A stretch of 64,000 bases of DNA from Dipteris shenzhenensis (Eukaryota; Polypodiophyta; Polypodiopsida; Gleicheniales), in assembly GCA_047967505.1 (NCBI GenBank), contig CM106541.1; one strand, 5' to 3'. The notes beneath the pieces are model-generated. The model was given only the letters and a program-made list of their open reading frames with translations. It was not told the DNA's origin and did no database searches. The position numbers were made by a program, and so were the translations under genes. This document shows positions 46,055-56,932 of the stretch, in pieces. Within the stretch, counting starts at the first letter, position 1, and each line of letters starts with the position of its first letter.

Positions 46055-46385
46055 AGAATAACTCAAGTATCTACGTAAAGGGCCCCAGTAAGTCAAAAAG
46101 ATTTGAGGCTCTATCGGTCATGGCCATCTCTCCACAACCTACGAGGATCCCATAGGTTGTGTCGTGCATTCCTCAGTCGCCCTTGCTCCACTACCCATCG
46201 GCTTAAACCCCACGCAGAAGCACGCACCCCCACGTTGTACTTCACCTAGTCACTCTTGCGTAATCTTCTGTTTTACATGAGCTGGCAGAGAAGCTATGTC
46301 TATAATCCCTGCGACGTGGGGAACCGGGTTGGGGTTTAGGGAGGACATCCATGGTTGAGGGCATGGTTGTTCCATTTAGAATCTA
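46055..46385 (+). other. Post-integrase spacer, cassette relative C
   Basis: Matches 9888-10210 and 16768-17095, including the integrase GPF/Y-like remnant and the possible polypurine tract near 46330. The integrase core is missing upstream because the sequence flips orientation at about 46055. Confidence 0.7.
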
Positions 46386-46389
46386 TTTG

Positions 46390-47450
46390 AAAAAAAAAAA
46401 AACCAAATACGGCTAAGGAGCATGTGAAAAAAGAACCAAATATGACAAAGGAGAAGGAAATAAGCATATGCATAAGACGGAAAGCATATGAGGGAAAGCA
46501 TATGCATAAGGGAAGGAGAAGCATAAGAGAAGGAAAAGAGAAGGAGAAGCATAAGAGGAGAGGGGAAAAGAAGAGAAAGAAGAGAGAAAAAGAGATTGAA
46601 AGAGGGGAAAAGAACCAAATATGCATAATAGAAAAAAGAGAGAAAGCATATGCTTATGCTTATGCATAAGTATATGAGCATATGCTCATGCATAAGCATA
46701 GGCATAGGCATATGCTTATGAAAAGAAGAGAAAAAGAGAGGGAAAAAGAAAAGGAGAAGGAGACATATGCTCATGCATAAGCATAAGCATAAGAGAAGAA
46801 GAAACATATACATAAGAGATTGAAAGAGGGGAAAAGAGCATAAGCATAAGAGAAGGAAAAACATATGCATACGAGAAAAAGAGAGAAAGCATATGTTTGA
46901 AAGAGGGGAAAAGAGATTGAAAGAGGGGAAAAAGAAAAGGGGAAAAGAGGAGAAGGAAGAGGGGAAAAGAGATTGAAAGAGGGGAAAAGAGCATAATCAT
47001 AAGAGAAGGAAGACGGGGAAAGAGATTGAAAGAGGGGAAAAGAAGAGAAGGTAGAGGGGAAAAGAGATTGAAAGAGGGGAAAAAGAAGAGAGGAAAAGAG
47101 CATAAGCATAAGAGAAGGAAGAGGGAGAAAGAGCATAAGCATAAGACAAAAAGAAAGAAAGCATATGCTTATGCATGAGCATATGAGCATAAGAGAAAAA
47201 GAGAGAAAGTGCAAGCTTGTGCTTATGCATGAGCATATGAGCATATGCTCATGCATAAGCATAAGCAAAGGCAAATACATATGCTTATAAAAAGAGGAAA
47301 AAAGAGAGTGGAAAATAAGAGAAGGAAGAGGGGAAAAGAGATTGAAAGAGGGGAAAAAAAAGAGGGGAAAAGAGAATAAGCATAAGAGAAGGAAAAGCAT
47401 ATGCATAAGAGAAAAAGAGAGAAATAATATGCTTATGCTTATGGATGAGC
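46390..47450. repeat. Purine-rich dyad satellite, copy C
   Basis: Same words and order as 10200-11290 and 17086-18170, ending within a GCTTATGCTTATGGATGAGCATA cluster at about 47452. There it is joined directly to the second-gene fragment, so the transposase-like gene is deleted in this copy. Confidence 0.9.
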
Positions 47451-47452
47451 AT

Positions 47453-47925
47453 AGTACATAAGGAATGCCATGGTTTCCTCAAGCACTCTACACTTTCAGG
47501 TGTGCAAGTTACAATTGAATTTATATTGATCAGGCAGGCTGTCAAATATTCTATTGACATGGTACCTCAGCCTGTCAATGGAGAAAATATGATTTATATG
47601 CACAAAAACCTTTTCACCTTCCACACTTCTCCTCTGTCAGTTGTTTGAAGGTATCCCAATGGTCTGAAAGAAAATCTTTGTGATGCTCCACTACAGAGCT
47701 CATAGTGAACTCCATGTTGAAAATACTGTGGTATATGTGGAAGTTCCTCTGAGCCTTGCATTTGTGAAGAAACTCAAATAGGAGCAAATCTGTGAGCCAA
47801 ATGGTAGCTCTTCCGGCCAAGCACCAAACGGTGACTCCCACAACGGCTCGACGTCTCCAATGACGTAGCTCCATATCTGCAGTAGTATCGGGCCTCCATT
47901 GATGCAACACGTTGTTCAACTCCAA
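47453..47925 (-). pseudogene. Fragment of the cassette's second gene, copy C
   Basis: Corresponds to the 5' part of the gene at 15993-16484 (HINHIFSIDRL, LLLFEFLHKCKAQRNFHIYHS). A deletion near 47630 shifts the frame. The acidic middle and the C-terminal exon are missing. This copy retains the sequence beyond the gene's start (47926-48216) that copy A lost at the tandem junction. Confidence 0.65.
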
Positions 47926-48216
47926 TAGTGCTTAGGCTTATGATATTCAACGACTATAGCCAAGCTGCCTCTATCAATGAACAACTCCAATGAAGGCCCC
48001 TCGCATGACCAGCCTCAGGTCCAACCCATCCTCTTGACCACCTCAATCTTGTCTTTGCTCTACATCAGCGCCTACTAGCAACTATTGCTCCCAATCACAA
48101 CTACAAGCCACTAGAAGCTTACTACGACGGCTCACTTGTAGCTCATAAAGCTCTACAGCTGCATCTACAATAGCAGCGACTATTAGATGAAGGCGCCTCG
48201 TCCATCAACCGGTCCA

Positions 48217-48738
48217 AGGCATAGGATTCAGTCATCATAAATATACTGAGCAAGTGGGTATTCCATTTGCACATTGCTCACCCAATGTTGACGCATCAAC
48301 ATGGGCAGCCAAGCTCATGGCTGAAGTATTCTCATGAGTACAAAAGTTAGTTGTTATCTTATTATGTTGTTTTTCAGGACAACAAACTTATCATCGCAAC
48401 TGAGACATGCCTTGTAGGTGTGTTTTGCATAATACAAAGTTAAAATACAATTCAGGTTTCTCAACACAGCAAAAAGCATCATAGTCACCAGATGCAATGA
48501 TTGATAAGTTTCCAAATCAGAATAAAATATTGATCATTTGATTCATGTAATTTTAAATCCAGTTGAGAGGCCATCTTCACCGTAGATTCATAGAGATCCC
48601 CTTCGAGAGAAAATATTAGATGATTTCTATAATCAATATTTATAGAAGGATTCTTGACAAAGAACCGCTCCATCCAAACAAACTCTATCTAATCTCATAA
48701 CATGGAACGACAGCTCTTACAAGTAATCTTGAATCTGT
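48217..48738. other. Unique segment between cassette C and segment D2
   Basis: Not repeated elsewhere in the window; D1 has a different unique segment at the same place (24396-24889). The longest frame is about 60 codons on the - strand (48485-48673), unrecognised. No supported gene. Confidence 0.4.
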
Positions 48739-49311
48739 AGTTTTCTACCACATGGCAGATCAAAAGAAACTATGGTTAAGTTAACTCAACCCACACTAAA
48801 CAATGGTTAAGTTTAGGTTAAGGATTGGTTAACTGCCACATCAACAAGTGCCACCTAAGCACAGAGGCACAGTTTGAATTCTGTGTGTGAATTCCTATGC
48901 CACATCATCAAAGGCCCCTCTTCTTGATCAAAACTTTAACAAGCCGAAACTTCCAATCTCGAAAGAATTTGCACATGCTCCAAAAACAAAAAGTGATCGC
49001 CTTTTTGAGCTCTACGCACCTATTGAGTCAAAATCATTGTATGCAATTAGACACTGCCATTGAAGCAAAACAAAGTTCATGATAAGACCTTTACAACAAA
49101 TGGAAAAGCAACGCATGATGAATGCAAAAAGCATGCCAAAAGCACAAGTGCATGAGATGACCATAGCATAGAGCATGGAATCCACACCTAAAGCATCAAG
49201 GCACATGGAAGAACAAATCATAATGCATCAAGCTACATCAAGCGAAGAAGACAATGCCATCAACAACATGCATTAAGAAGCAACAACTTTGCCCCCTTCA
49301 GCCCATATGTT

Positions 49312-49494
49312 TGTAAATCAAACCTGACCACCTGAGAGTAGCCATGTAAGCACCCAGGGGAGTTATTGACATGTAAACCACACTTTACCACCTTAAGTAG
49401 CAATGTATGCACTAAGGGGAGGTGATCGATTTGTAACTCACATCTGACTACCTTGCAGTATCCAAAGGATCATGGTACCAAGGGGAGGTGTTGA
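49312..49494 (+). repeat. Three tandem polypurine-bearing units, segment D2
   Basis: Sister of 25461-25645 with the same three units. The purine run of the first reads CAGGGGAGT instead of CAGGGGAGG. Confidence 0.6.
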
Positions 49495-50101
49495 GAGTTG
49501 TGGTGCCATGAGCACACTCGGGGGGGTCACTCATCATATGTAACCCTATCACGTGAGTTTAAAAGAAGGATATTTTTTATTCCTAAAATTTACAGGAATA
49601 AATATACATAAGGGACTATTTTAAATAGTTTTGGAAAAAATTTACAGATTTGTATAGAAAAGGGGTACATTTTATTAATGAAAAAATTTACAGATAAGGG
49701 ATTTTAAATATAGGCCTTGAACGCACGTGATATAGAGGGTTTATACATAGTGACCCCCCTGAGTGAGCACATAGATTAAAGAGCAAAGGTATGTGCTAAG
49801 GAATGTATTAAAGTAGCCACCCTAGGATGTGGACTACATGATTCAGAGATGTGGATCAAGGATATCCACAAGGAGAGATGTGGATGAGAGGATCCCACAT
49901 GGTTTGACTATTCAAAGGGCACTCTCTATATAAGAGGCGTATCATGTATTGTTGAACACACATCAATTGCAAGAGATACAGATTTGCTATCTCCCTCTCA
50001 TATCTTATTTAGTGTGCTTTGATCCTCCTTAGTTCTTTCGTTTATCTTGTGTGCACTAGGCTAGTACGATCTGCACTTTGTCAAGGTCTCTTTCACTAAC
50101 A
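49489..50101 (+). mobile_element. Copia-type LTR with MITE insertion, segment D2
   Basis: Same TGTTGAGAG start and TAACA end as 25640-25997. It is longer by the 247-bp MITE and its 8-bp duplication. The TATA-like word is near 49927. Confidence 0.65.
49517..49763. mobile_element. 247-bp MITE in copia LTR, with known empty site
   Basis: The ends are CTCGGGGGGGTCACT and AGTGACCCCCCTGAG. It is flanked by TGAGCACA on both sides (49509-49516, 49764-49771). Segment D1 has a single TGAGCACA at the same place (near 25659), so the insertion and its 8-bp duplication can be read directly. It is the reverse complement of the element at 38433, with only a few differences. Confidence 0.93.
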
Positions 50102-50399
50102 TAACTCGAGCATCCTCAAGCGTGGTGGGATCTATTTCCTTTGAGATCACATACCTAGAAAGAAAAAAGTGCAAGATATTAGCAATATGAAAACCTTGCA
50201 TGGAGCATTGATATGCTTCACATTTTGTATAGTGTAAAGTACCTCACAAGCTCGCCCATCTTGTAAATACAATCCTTCACGTCCTTCGATGCACTACGAG
50301 AAATGCTAGTAGGTAGTATGAAGTGAACACATGATTGATGGTTGATTAGTTGCTTCTACACTCACAAATTTGGAAGGAAAAAGAGATTATGCTAAGTCA

Positions 50400-50760
50400 T
50401 ACTTTCTTGTGCCAATCATGAGATTTCAAGCCATATAATTGCTCTACACCTTACTTTCTTACTCTTTGTCATGAAGGCCTCCTTCAAACACCTCATGCAT
50501 CTAGTGGGAGTACAAATTGTAGTGATAGCTCGCTTCACCGCCACCATCTCTAGCTTTGATAACTTTCATGGTGCACGGGGTAAAAAGACATGCCCATTTG
50601 GCCTCTCTTGTGACCAATTTTCATGCATCTTCCCTATGGTGCGTAGATCCTCCCTTATGCCTGTGGAATCTCGTGTCGAATTCAAAATGTTCCCAAATGG
50701 TAGATGCCACATTCTTGAAGATATGCATGGGACATCATGGCCTTCATGCGCTTTGTAGTT
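50400..50760 (-). pseudogene. CACTA TNP2-type transposase fragment, segment D2
   Basis: Sister of 26280-26645, with the same GIREDLR and MHIFKNV-type pieces and an extra 15 bases near 50605-50630. Not functional. Confidence 0.6.
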
Positions 50761-50764
50761 GCTA

Positions 50765-51560
50765 ACAACTATAGAGATTGTTTTATTCCATACAAAGAGC
50801 ATCCAGAAAGATTGGCTGATGAGACCATCAATACTGTACGCTCTAGGTATCCTGATCCCCGAATGTTGAGTTCACAGAGAAATGGACAAAGTCAAATATT
50901 GTTGTTATACTTGTTGCCAATAAAAGATCTTTGCTTTAAGAGGCAGGCACTAGCCGAGATTGCAAGGAGGGAGGGAGGTTAACCACCAAGGGGCCAGCCC
51001 CACACTGCTCATAAGTATGAGTGGAAGAAAGCAATGAAGGCATCGAAGGCGGACCCCAAACTGCAACACGTGGAGGCATAAAGGATCCAAATGGAGCAAT
51101 ATGGAAACATACATTTTGGAGCAAGGGGTTTTGAATCATGGGAGGCCCAATTTATAAGTTTTGATCTCAAATTATATTGTGTTTATGTGGTTTATTAGGA
51201 GGTTGTTTTTTGTAGTAACCCCTTTGCAAATTGTGTCATCTTTCAACTTGATATCGTGGATAGGTACCCTACTCTTATCGAGATAGCCTACCATCGTGGG
51301 CATCGCAGATGACATACATGGAGGCACTTCTATGATGAGGGGTTGATTACTAAGGAGCAGTATATCCGGGCTACTCGAGCGCCCCCCAAGGTATTTAAAA
51401 GTACTTAAATAATGTCAATATTGTAAATAAATATTTGATTTCTCATTTACAAGCCACTGGGGATATTTGGGAGGAAGAAGGCAACAATACTGAGGAGGAA
51501 GAAGGCCATGAAGAAGGCGACGAAGAAGAGAGCGAGGACGCGAATAACTTAGATTAGTCG
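50765..51560 (+). pseudogene. Transposon-associated gene fragment, segment D2
   Basis: Sister of 26650-27440. A small deletion after RYPDP changes the frame at about 50861. The Glu-rich C-terminus is conserved. Assignment to a Transposase_24-like family is tentative, as for the D1 copy. Confidence 0.35.
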
Positions 51561-52626
51561 TAGAAGTAGTGCTAGAATTAGTGCTAGCTACACTTTTTTG
51601 TACTTGAAGCCATTGGCTTGGCTTTGTGCCTGTCTTGTATATACACTCCTCTTATTTTTTGTACTTGAAGCCATAGGTGGCTTGGCTTTGTGCTATATGT
51701 ACATACAAACACTTTTTGGGCTATGAATTAATATACACTCCTTTTATTTTTTTGGCATTAAATTTCCTTGTGCAATGTTCTATCAATGAATGCCTTGTGA
51801 ACTAAATGTTTTGGAGTTGTAATGTTTTATTCAGAATTGTAATTATCATCAGCTATAGACGTGCATGGAATCCTGCTAATTAAAATACCAACCGTGCTAA
51901 TTAAAATGCGGTTGGATGTAAGAATTGAATTGCACACTGTGGAAATGGGATTCTTGCAATCACACAGCATACACATCATTCTATTCACCCATAAAAAATT
52001 CTAAATTTTTTTTTTTTAAAAATCTCGAGAGCATCTGTTAGCGCATTTTTCTCTTTTTTTTCAAATTTCTACAGAGCATCTATAGGCGCATCTGTTTGGT
52101 ATATAGAGATGTCTATAGACGCAGGTCTATAGATGCGCAAATAGACGCACGCGTAAGTTTCTTTTTAAATCAAAGAAATGTGTTTGTGTGAGCGTCTATG
52201 GATTCACGTCTATAGATTCATTGTGTTTTTGTGCATGTGCGAGCGAAAGAGGAGAGAAACCTAAATTTTAGTGTTTATGTGTGTATGTCTCCTTAGTTGG
52301 ACTGTTTATGTGTGTATGTGTGCATGCCTACATGCATGCATGTGTATCTGTGTGTGGGATGGCAATAGTCCCGAGAGATAATTTGTTTGTGTATGACAGA
52401 GAGAGTCTCTAACAAGGATGTGTGCATGTATGTTTGTCCATTTGCACATGAGAAAGATAAATTGGGGGATGGACCTCCTATGTTTTCAAGTATCTTTGTG
52501 TATACATATGCATGTGAGGAAAACACTAAAGCAAGAGAGAGCACTATGGGTGTGCGATAAAGAGGGAAATATTATGCGCACTAAGACAAAGAGAGGGTGT
52601 GTGTAATAGAGGGAGAAGGAGAGAGA

Positions 52627-52715
52627 TGAGAGAGAGAGAGAGAGAGAGAGAGAGTATAGGTGATAATTGTGAAACGTGCTCAAGATAAAATATTCATGCA
52701 TATGGATGTCTATCA

Positions 52716-52756
<41 letters not shown>
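52627..52756. repeat. Two (GA)n microsatellites, segment D2
   Basis: GA runs at about 52627-52654 and 52718-52756, the shorter counterparts of 28499-28641. Confidence 0.95.
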
Positions 52757-52760
<4 letters not shown>

Positions 52761-52784
52761 GGGGGAGAGTGGGGTATTTTCTAT

Positions 52785-52967
52785 GTGAATGCTTTGCCGC
52801 TGGATCAACATCGCATGACTACTCATCTAGCTAAATCGTTGGTTAAATTGAACATAAAGCCAAGCCAAGTAGTGCCTATGGTGGAGAGGGTCTTGAGACT
52901 TGAAATTAAAGATATTTTAAGGTCGCATTTGAACAGAACGGGTCTCTCGCCCATCGTAGGTGGGTGA
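52785..52967 (+). pseudogene. Hypothetical fragment, segment D2
   Basis: A 60-codon frame starting MNALPLDQHR, with KLNIKPSQV and DILRSHLNRTG. Sister of 28667-28851, with about seven codon changes and no frameshift. Function unknown. Confidence 0.3.
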
Positions 52968-53428
52968 TACTACTTGTACCTATAATAGAGTGAAATAATG
53001 TATATATAATACAATATATATAAATTAAGCTAGAAGTTATGTATGTGCTCAAATTTTAAAAATAAGAGCATTAAACAAGATTAATCATAAAGTGCCAAGT
53101 TGGCTGAGCTGCAAGTTTACAACGTTTTCCTTGTGAACTGTTTTCGTGAAATATGAGAATTGCCTTTTAAGCATGTAAAGTGGTTCTTTCCCGTATAGAC
53201 TCCTTCTCACCGTCGACGGGTACCAGGGATGTGGCGTGCATGTTGATCGATGCCAATAAACTTTAACATTGGATAGTGACGTACAAACTTCTGTGAGTCA
53301 AAAATCGGACGGCTGGGATTTTGGCGTTCATTTTAGCACACAAAGTCGTCGAGGCCTCTAACTGCAATGGAAGCTGCCTTGCTACACTCATACTCGCTGG
53401 CAGATGATAAATTGCGACGGACAGCGCC

Positions 53429-53435
53429 TATAAAA
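53429..53435 (+). promoter_or_regulatory. TATA box of small secreted-protein gene, copy 2
   Basis: TATAAAA at the same distance from the ATG as in copy 1. The promoter is conserved at least 220 bases upstream, to about 53190, where about 240 bases present in D1 (about 29080-29320) are missing. Confidence 0.65.
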
Positions 53436-53533
53436 GCCACCAGCGCTCACATCCTTACCACCACCGCACCCTTCACTCATCCCCGCTCTCCGATTGTATC
53501 GTTAGGTCTCTCGTCCGGCTTACTTAGCAGGTC

Positions 53534-53851
53534 ATGGAAAAGTCTGGCAATACAGCCGCTTTATTCGCCTTCTTCGTGATGGCACTCATTCTGGGCTCCG
53601 AAGCCACTTCCAGTATCACGAACAAATCGAGCCATGACATCGTCGTTGTTTCCGCGACAGCTACTGTATCTGTGGTAGTGGGCGCTACAGTGGACCTGAC
53701 GGTCGGCCTGGACGACTTGTATATCGAGAACCCCTACACTGGCGGGAAGAAAGGTCCGATTACATTGCTGGATCTGTCTCTATATGTGGTCGTGGATGAT
53801 CCCATCACAGGATACGTGGACCTTTGCCTTGTCGTCCTCGCTGACATATAG
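53534..53851 (+). CDS. Small secreted protein, unknown family, copy 2
   Basis: Intact, 105 codons, with the same signal peptide-like N-terminus as copy 1. It differs at G41A, E60D, R71G and V102L (copy 1 to copy 2). Each difference is a single base, and I see no synonymous change in the 318 bases. The leader and TATA box are conserved. The downstream flank differs: about 1.4 kb of extra sequence follows at 53957. Secreted location is inferred from the signal peptide; function is unknown. Confidence 0.7.
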   Translation: MEKSGNTAALFAFFVMALILGSEATSSITNKSSHDIVVVSATATVSVVVGATVDLTVGLDDLYIENPYTGGKKGPITLLDLSLYVVVDDPITGYVDLCLVVLADI

Positions 53852-53956
53852 CGCTAAGCGGACTATAAGGTCTGAAGTCATAGTTCTTATGTAGCCAGTT
53901 ATGGTGTATCTGTGAGCGAGTGTGCCTCAGATCTTATGCTTCAGTTAAGAATAACA

Positions 53957-55335
53957 CGGAAAACAGACCCAGCTGTTTGGACGTACGTGATTCAATCGCC
54001 TATTTTCGTCCAATCCTATTAGCGAGTTTCACAGTCTTAGTTACACTCACAGGGGTTTCTCTATAACTTTTAGAGTACTATGGTTGGGAGTTTCATTACC
54101 CTTAATCTCAAGGTTTCGCATTATGGAACGACTAGAGACTCGTGCATTGATGACCTCATCCAAGTTGAATGATATTAAAACTCGTTTGTAGTGGAGCATT
54201 AAAACTCGTTTGTGAACCGTATAGTGGACGATTAAAGCTCCTTTGTGAATTTATTCATGTAGTTTTTAAAAAACTTAATTAAATTGTGAGTTGCAATTGC
54301 CATTTATCTAAATCATACTTGCAAATTTTTCCTTTTAATCCTTTTAGAAAAGCTTTTGCTTTCTCTTTTGCATCCAAAAGACCTTGCTTTACCAGTGAAA
54401 AATATACAGCATGTGTTAATGAACTTGCCTTATCTATTGGTTCAATGCACTCTTGCATAAAGGTATACTCTCCAAAGTAATAACAAGTTATGAAAGCCCA
54501 CCCTTTCAAAGAGTATTCATGAGCATAGATAAGCAAAGTAAATAAAAGTTAATGTTAGGAAAAGACACTATTGCAACTCAATAAATTGAAGATGATTATT
54601 TTGTCTAGCTTTGTACTTTCTTGTTTTACAATCATAGAATTTGGAGTCGAACTTTTAAAATGACAATTCAAATTTGAATTACAATCATTGCAGTGATCAC
54701 AAGCGGCTAGATGCTAGTTAGACTATATAAGCATTTATAGACTCAACATAAAATTCAAATATAATTATTATATTTTTTTAAATAACTAGGTTGCAGTAGG
54801 CAGCCTTTAGACTAGAGTAGAATATAAGACTTCAAACAAAAAGCACCAAGACTAGAAACAAAATAGATGTTAACATAATCATAAAAAAATATAGTGTTGC
54901 GAGATATTTATTGTCATTTAATTTGCTTGTTGAGTAGCACAATGGTTTGAGAGATGATCACAAATTAAACTCACTTATCATCACCTACCTTATTCGTCCT
55001 TGGCATTTATTCATTCATTCCTCGCCTGCCAATATCTCACAGTCCTTGGCATATATTCATTCATTCATTCATTGCTTGCTCTCTATGGAGCTCGTAATCA
55101 CGAACTTGAAGTGGAACTTGAATCCTACCATTAAATGAAATTTTATCAAAAGAAAAACAAAAGAATGAGTAAAAATACGGATATGAGACACGATGCCTTG
55201 AGAGATGGTCACAAATTAAACCCCCCTATCATCGTCTATCTCGTTTGACCTTGGCATATATTCATTCATTGATCACTGCCAATATCTCATAGTCCTTGGC
55301 ATATTTTCATTCATTCATTCATTGCTTGCTCTCTA
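53957..55335. other. Segment present in D2 but absent from D1
   Basis: Flanked by sequence continuous in D1 (AAGAATA and ATTTCATAGCACC). It contains imperfect local duplicates of a unit ending TTCATTCATTCATTGCTTGCTCTCTAT (near 55083 and 55336). It also holds copies of the GGAGCTCGTAATCACGAACT-type sequence found just after it (55090 and 55362). The repeat structure suggests that D1 lost this segment by recombination between repeats, rather than D2 gaining it. Confidence 0.5.
54279..54536 (-). pseudogene. Hypothetical exon-like fragment
   Basis: An 85-codon - strand frame reads YYFGEYTFMQECIEPIDKAS, then a Lys-rich helix-like part (AKEKAKAFLKGLKGKIC). The composition is protein-like rather than low-complexity. 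No family recognised, no partner exon found, and it is absent from D1. Confidence 0.3.
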
Positions 55336-56391
55336 TATTTCATAGCACCATTTTTATCATGGAGAACGTAATTACTAACTTGAAGTGGAACTCGAATCCT
55401 GCCATTCAATGAATTTTTGCCAAAAGAAAAAACAAAAGACTGAGTATAAATATGGATATGAGACAAAGCATAAGGTCCATCAGAACCTGATCCTCCTTAT
55501 AAATGTCAGGGGTGGTGCTTTATTATTGACTTGTTGATTTTCATAAGAGCACATCTTTAATCCTTAGTTGAAACCTATAAAATATTGTGATATGAACTAC
55601 AACCATATGAATTGTCATCAATGGATTTTGCATCCATCTTGGCTATCTCTATTGTTGCCAATTTTCGAATTGCCCTTCCATCAAGAACATGCATCAAAAG
55701 AGAGGAATGTTGTAGGAAGTTAGATTGAAGTAGTTATATCTAGGGCAAGGGCACAATAATTATATATTTTTATAATAATATAAAATATAACTATATAGCC
55801 ACACATACTATGGGCAAGGAGGCGGTGCACTTCCTTCTCCAAAAAATTATAATATGAGAGAATGACCATTTCCCTGTGCATCTAGATTGAGATCATCGAT
55901 AATATTAGCATCGAGTATCATCACAATTAAATCTTATGAATGGATAAGAGACTAACATATTACTTGAACGTTAATAGTCATATTTGTGCTCCAACTCAAG
56001 GTGGTAAGGTTTTCTTCTTGAGACATTTTCTCAATGGCATCCTCCTCTTTACGTGATGTAGCTTGATACATGATGCTTTGTTCTTCATGTCCCTTTAATA
56101 CTTTATCTATAGATGCCATGTTCTGTGCTATGGTAAGTTCATGCACTTGTGTTTTTATGATAGTGGTTTGTGCATTCAATATTTTCTTTATAGCTTGTTT
56201 TAAGAGTCTTAAACCAATTTAATCCTTTCAATATTAGTAGTATCTGATTACATACAATCGTTCTTATGTGGTACGTGTATAGAACTTAGAAAACTAAATA
56301 ATTTTCTTTTTGGATCTTGTGCAAATTCTTTATGCATTAGCAGTTATGCCTTGTCAAAGTTCTGATAAAAAAGGATCCAATTGATGATGTA
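55336..56391. other. Non-coding segment shared with D1, then unique
   Basis: 55336-56095 matches 30090-30841. From about 56096 the sequence is not found elsewhere in the window. A - strand frame at 55952-56179 (75 codons, with coiled-coil-like composition) crosses the junction. No supported gene. Confidence 0.4.
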
Positions 56392-56592
56392 ATGATGTTG
56401 AAGATATATATACTAGCCATGCAAATTGTGTGCCTACCACTTGAACAGGATGATGGTGATGAATACTTGAGAGATGCTTGCCAAGAGGATGTTGCAGCAC
56501 ATGGAGAGGGTGCCAATGGGTGTGGTGATAGTGGAGAGGGTGCCACTGGAAGGGGACAGGATGATGACAAGGATGGGAGCACTGAGGACTAG
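56392..56592 (+). pseudogene. Acidic C-terminal fragment of unknown gene
   Basis: The frame ends in a Gly/Asp/Glu-rich tail (DDGDEYLRDACQEDVAAHGE, then GEGANGCGDSGEGATGRGQDD) and a TAG. The part before codon 20 is not clearly coding. The tail resembles the acidic ends of several plant transposase proteins but is not diagnostic. It lies just before gypsy block 3. Confidence 0.3.
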
Positions 56593-56932
56593 TTAGCACA
56601 TTCTACCCATCTCCCTCTTGATGACGAACAAATGGAGACAGTGCAAAACTATATATAGAGTCAATATTTTAACTCATATGATGTAATAGGACAATTTTGT
56701 AATGAATATTTCTAAACAATACAATAAAATGGACATTATAGTGTAATACATACCTTTACAAAAGGGAATATTAGGGCTTGGCCAAATGCTAATCTTCCTT
56801 CACGTGTAAAATATAGACTATGCAGCCAAATTGTGCTTATGTGGCAGTATGAAGGTGTCCCTTGGTGATGTGCTAGTGATGATGTTTCCATTGATGTGAC
56901 AGTACCATGTTCCTATTGGGTCACTATAATGA

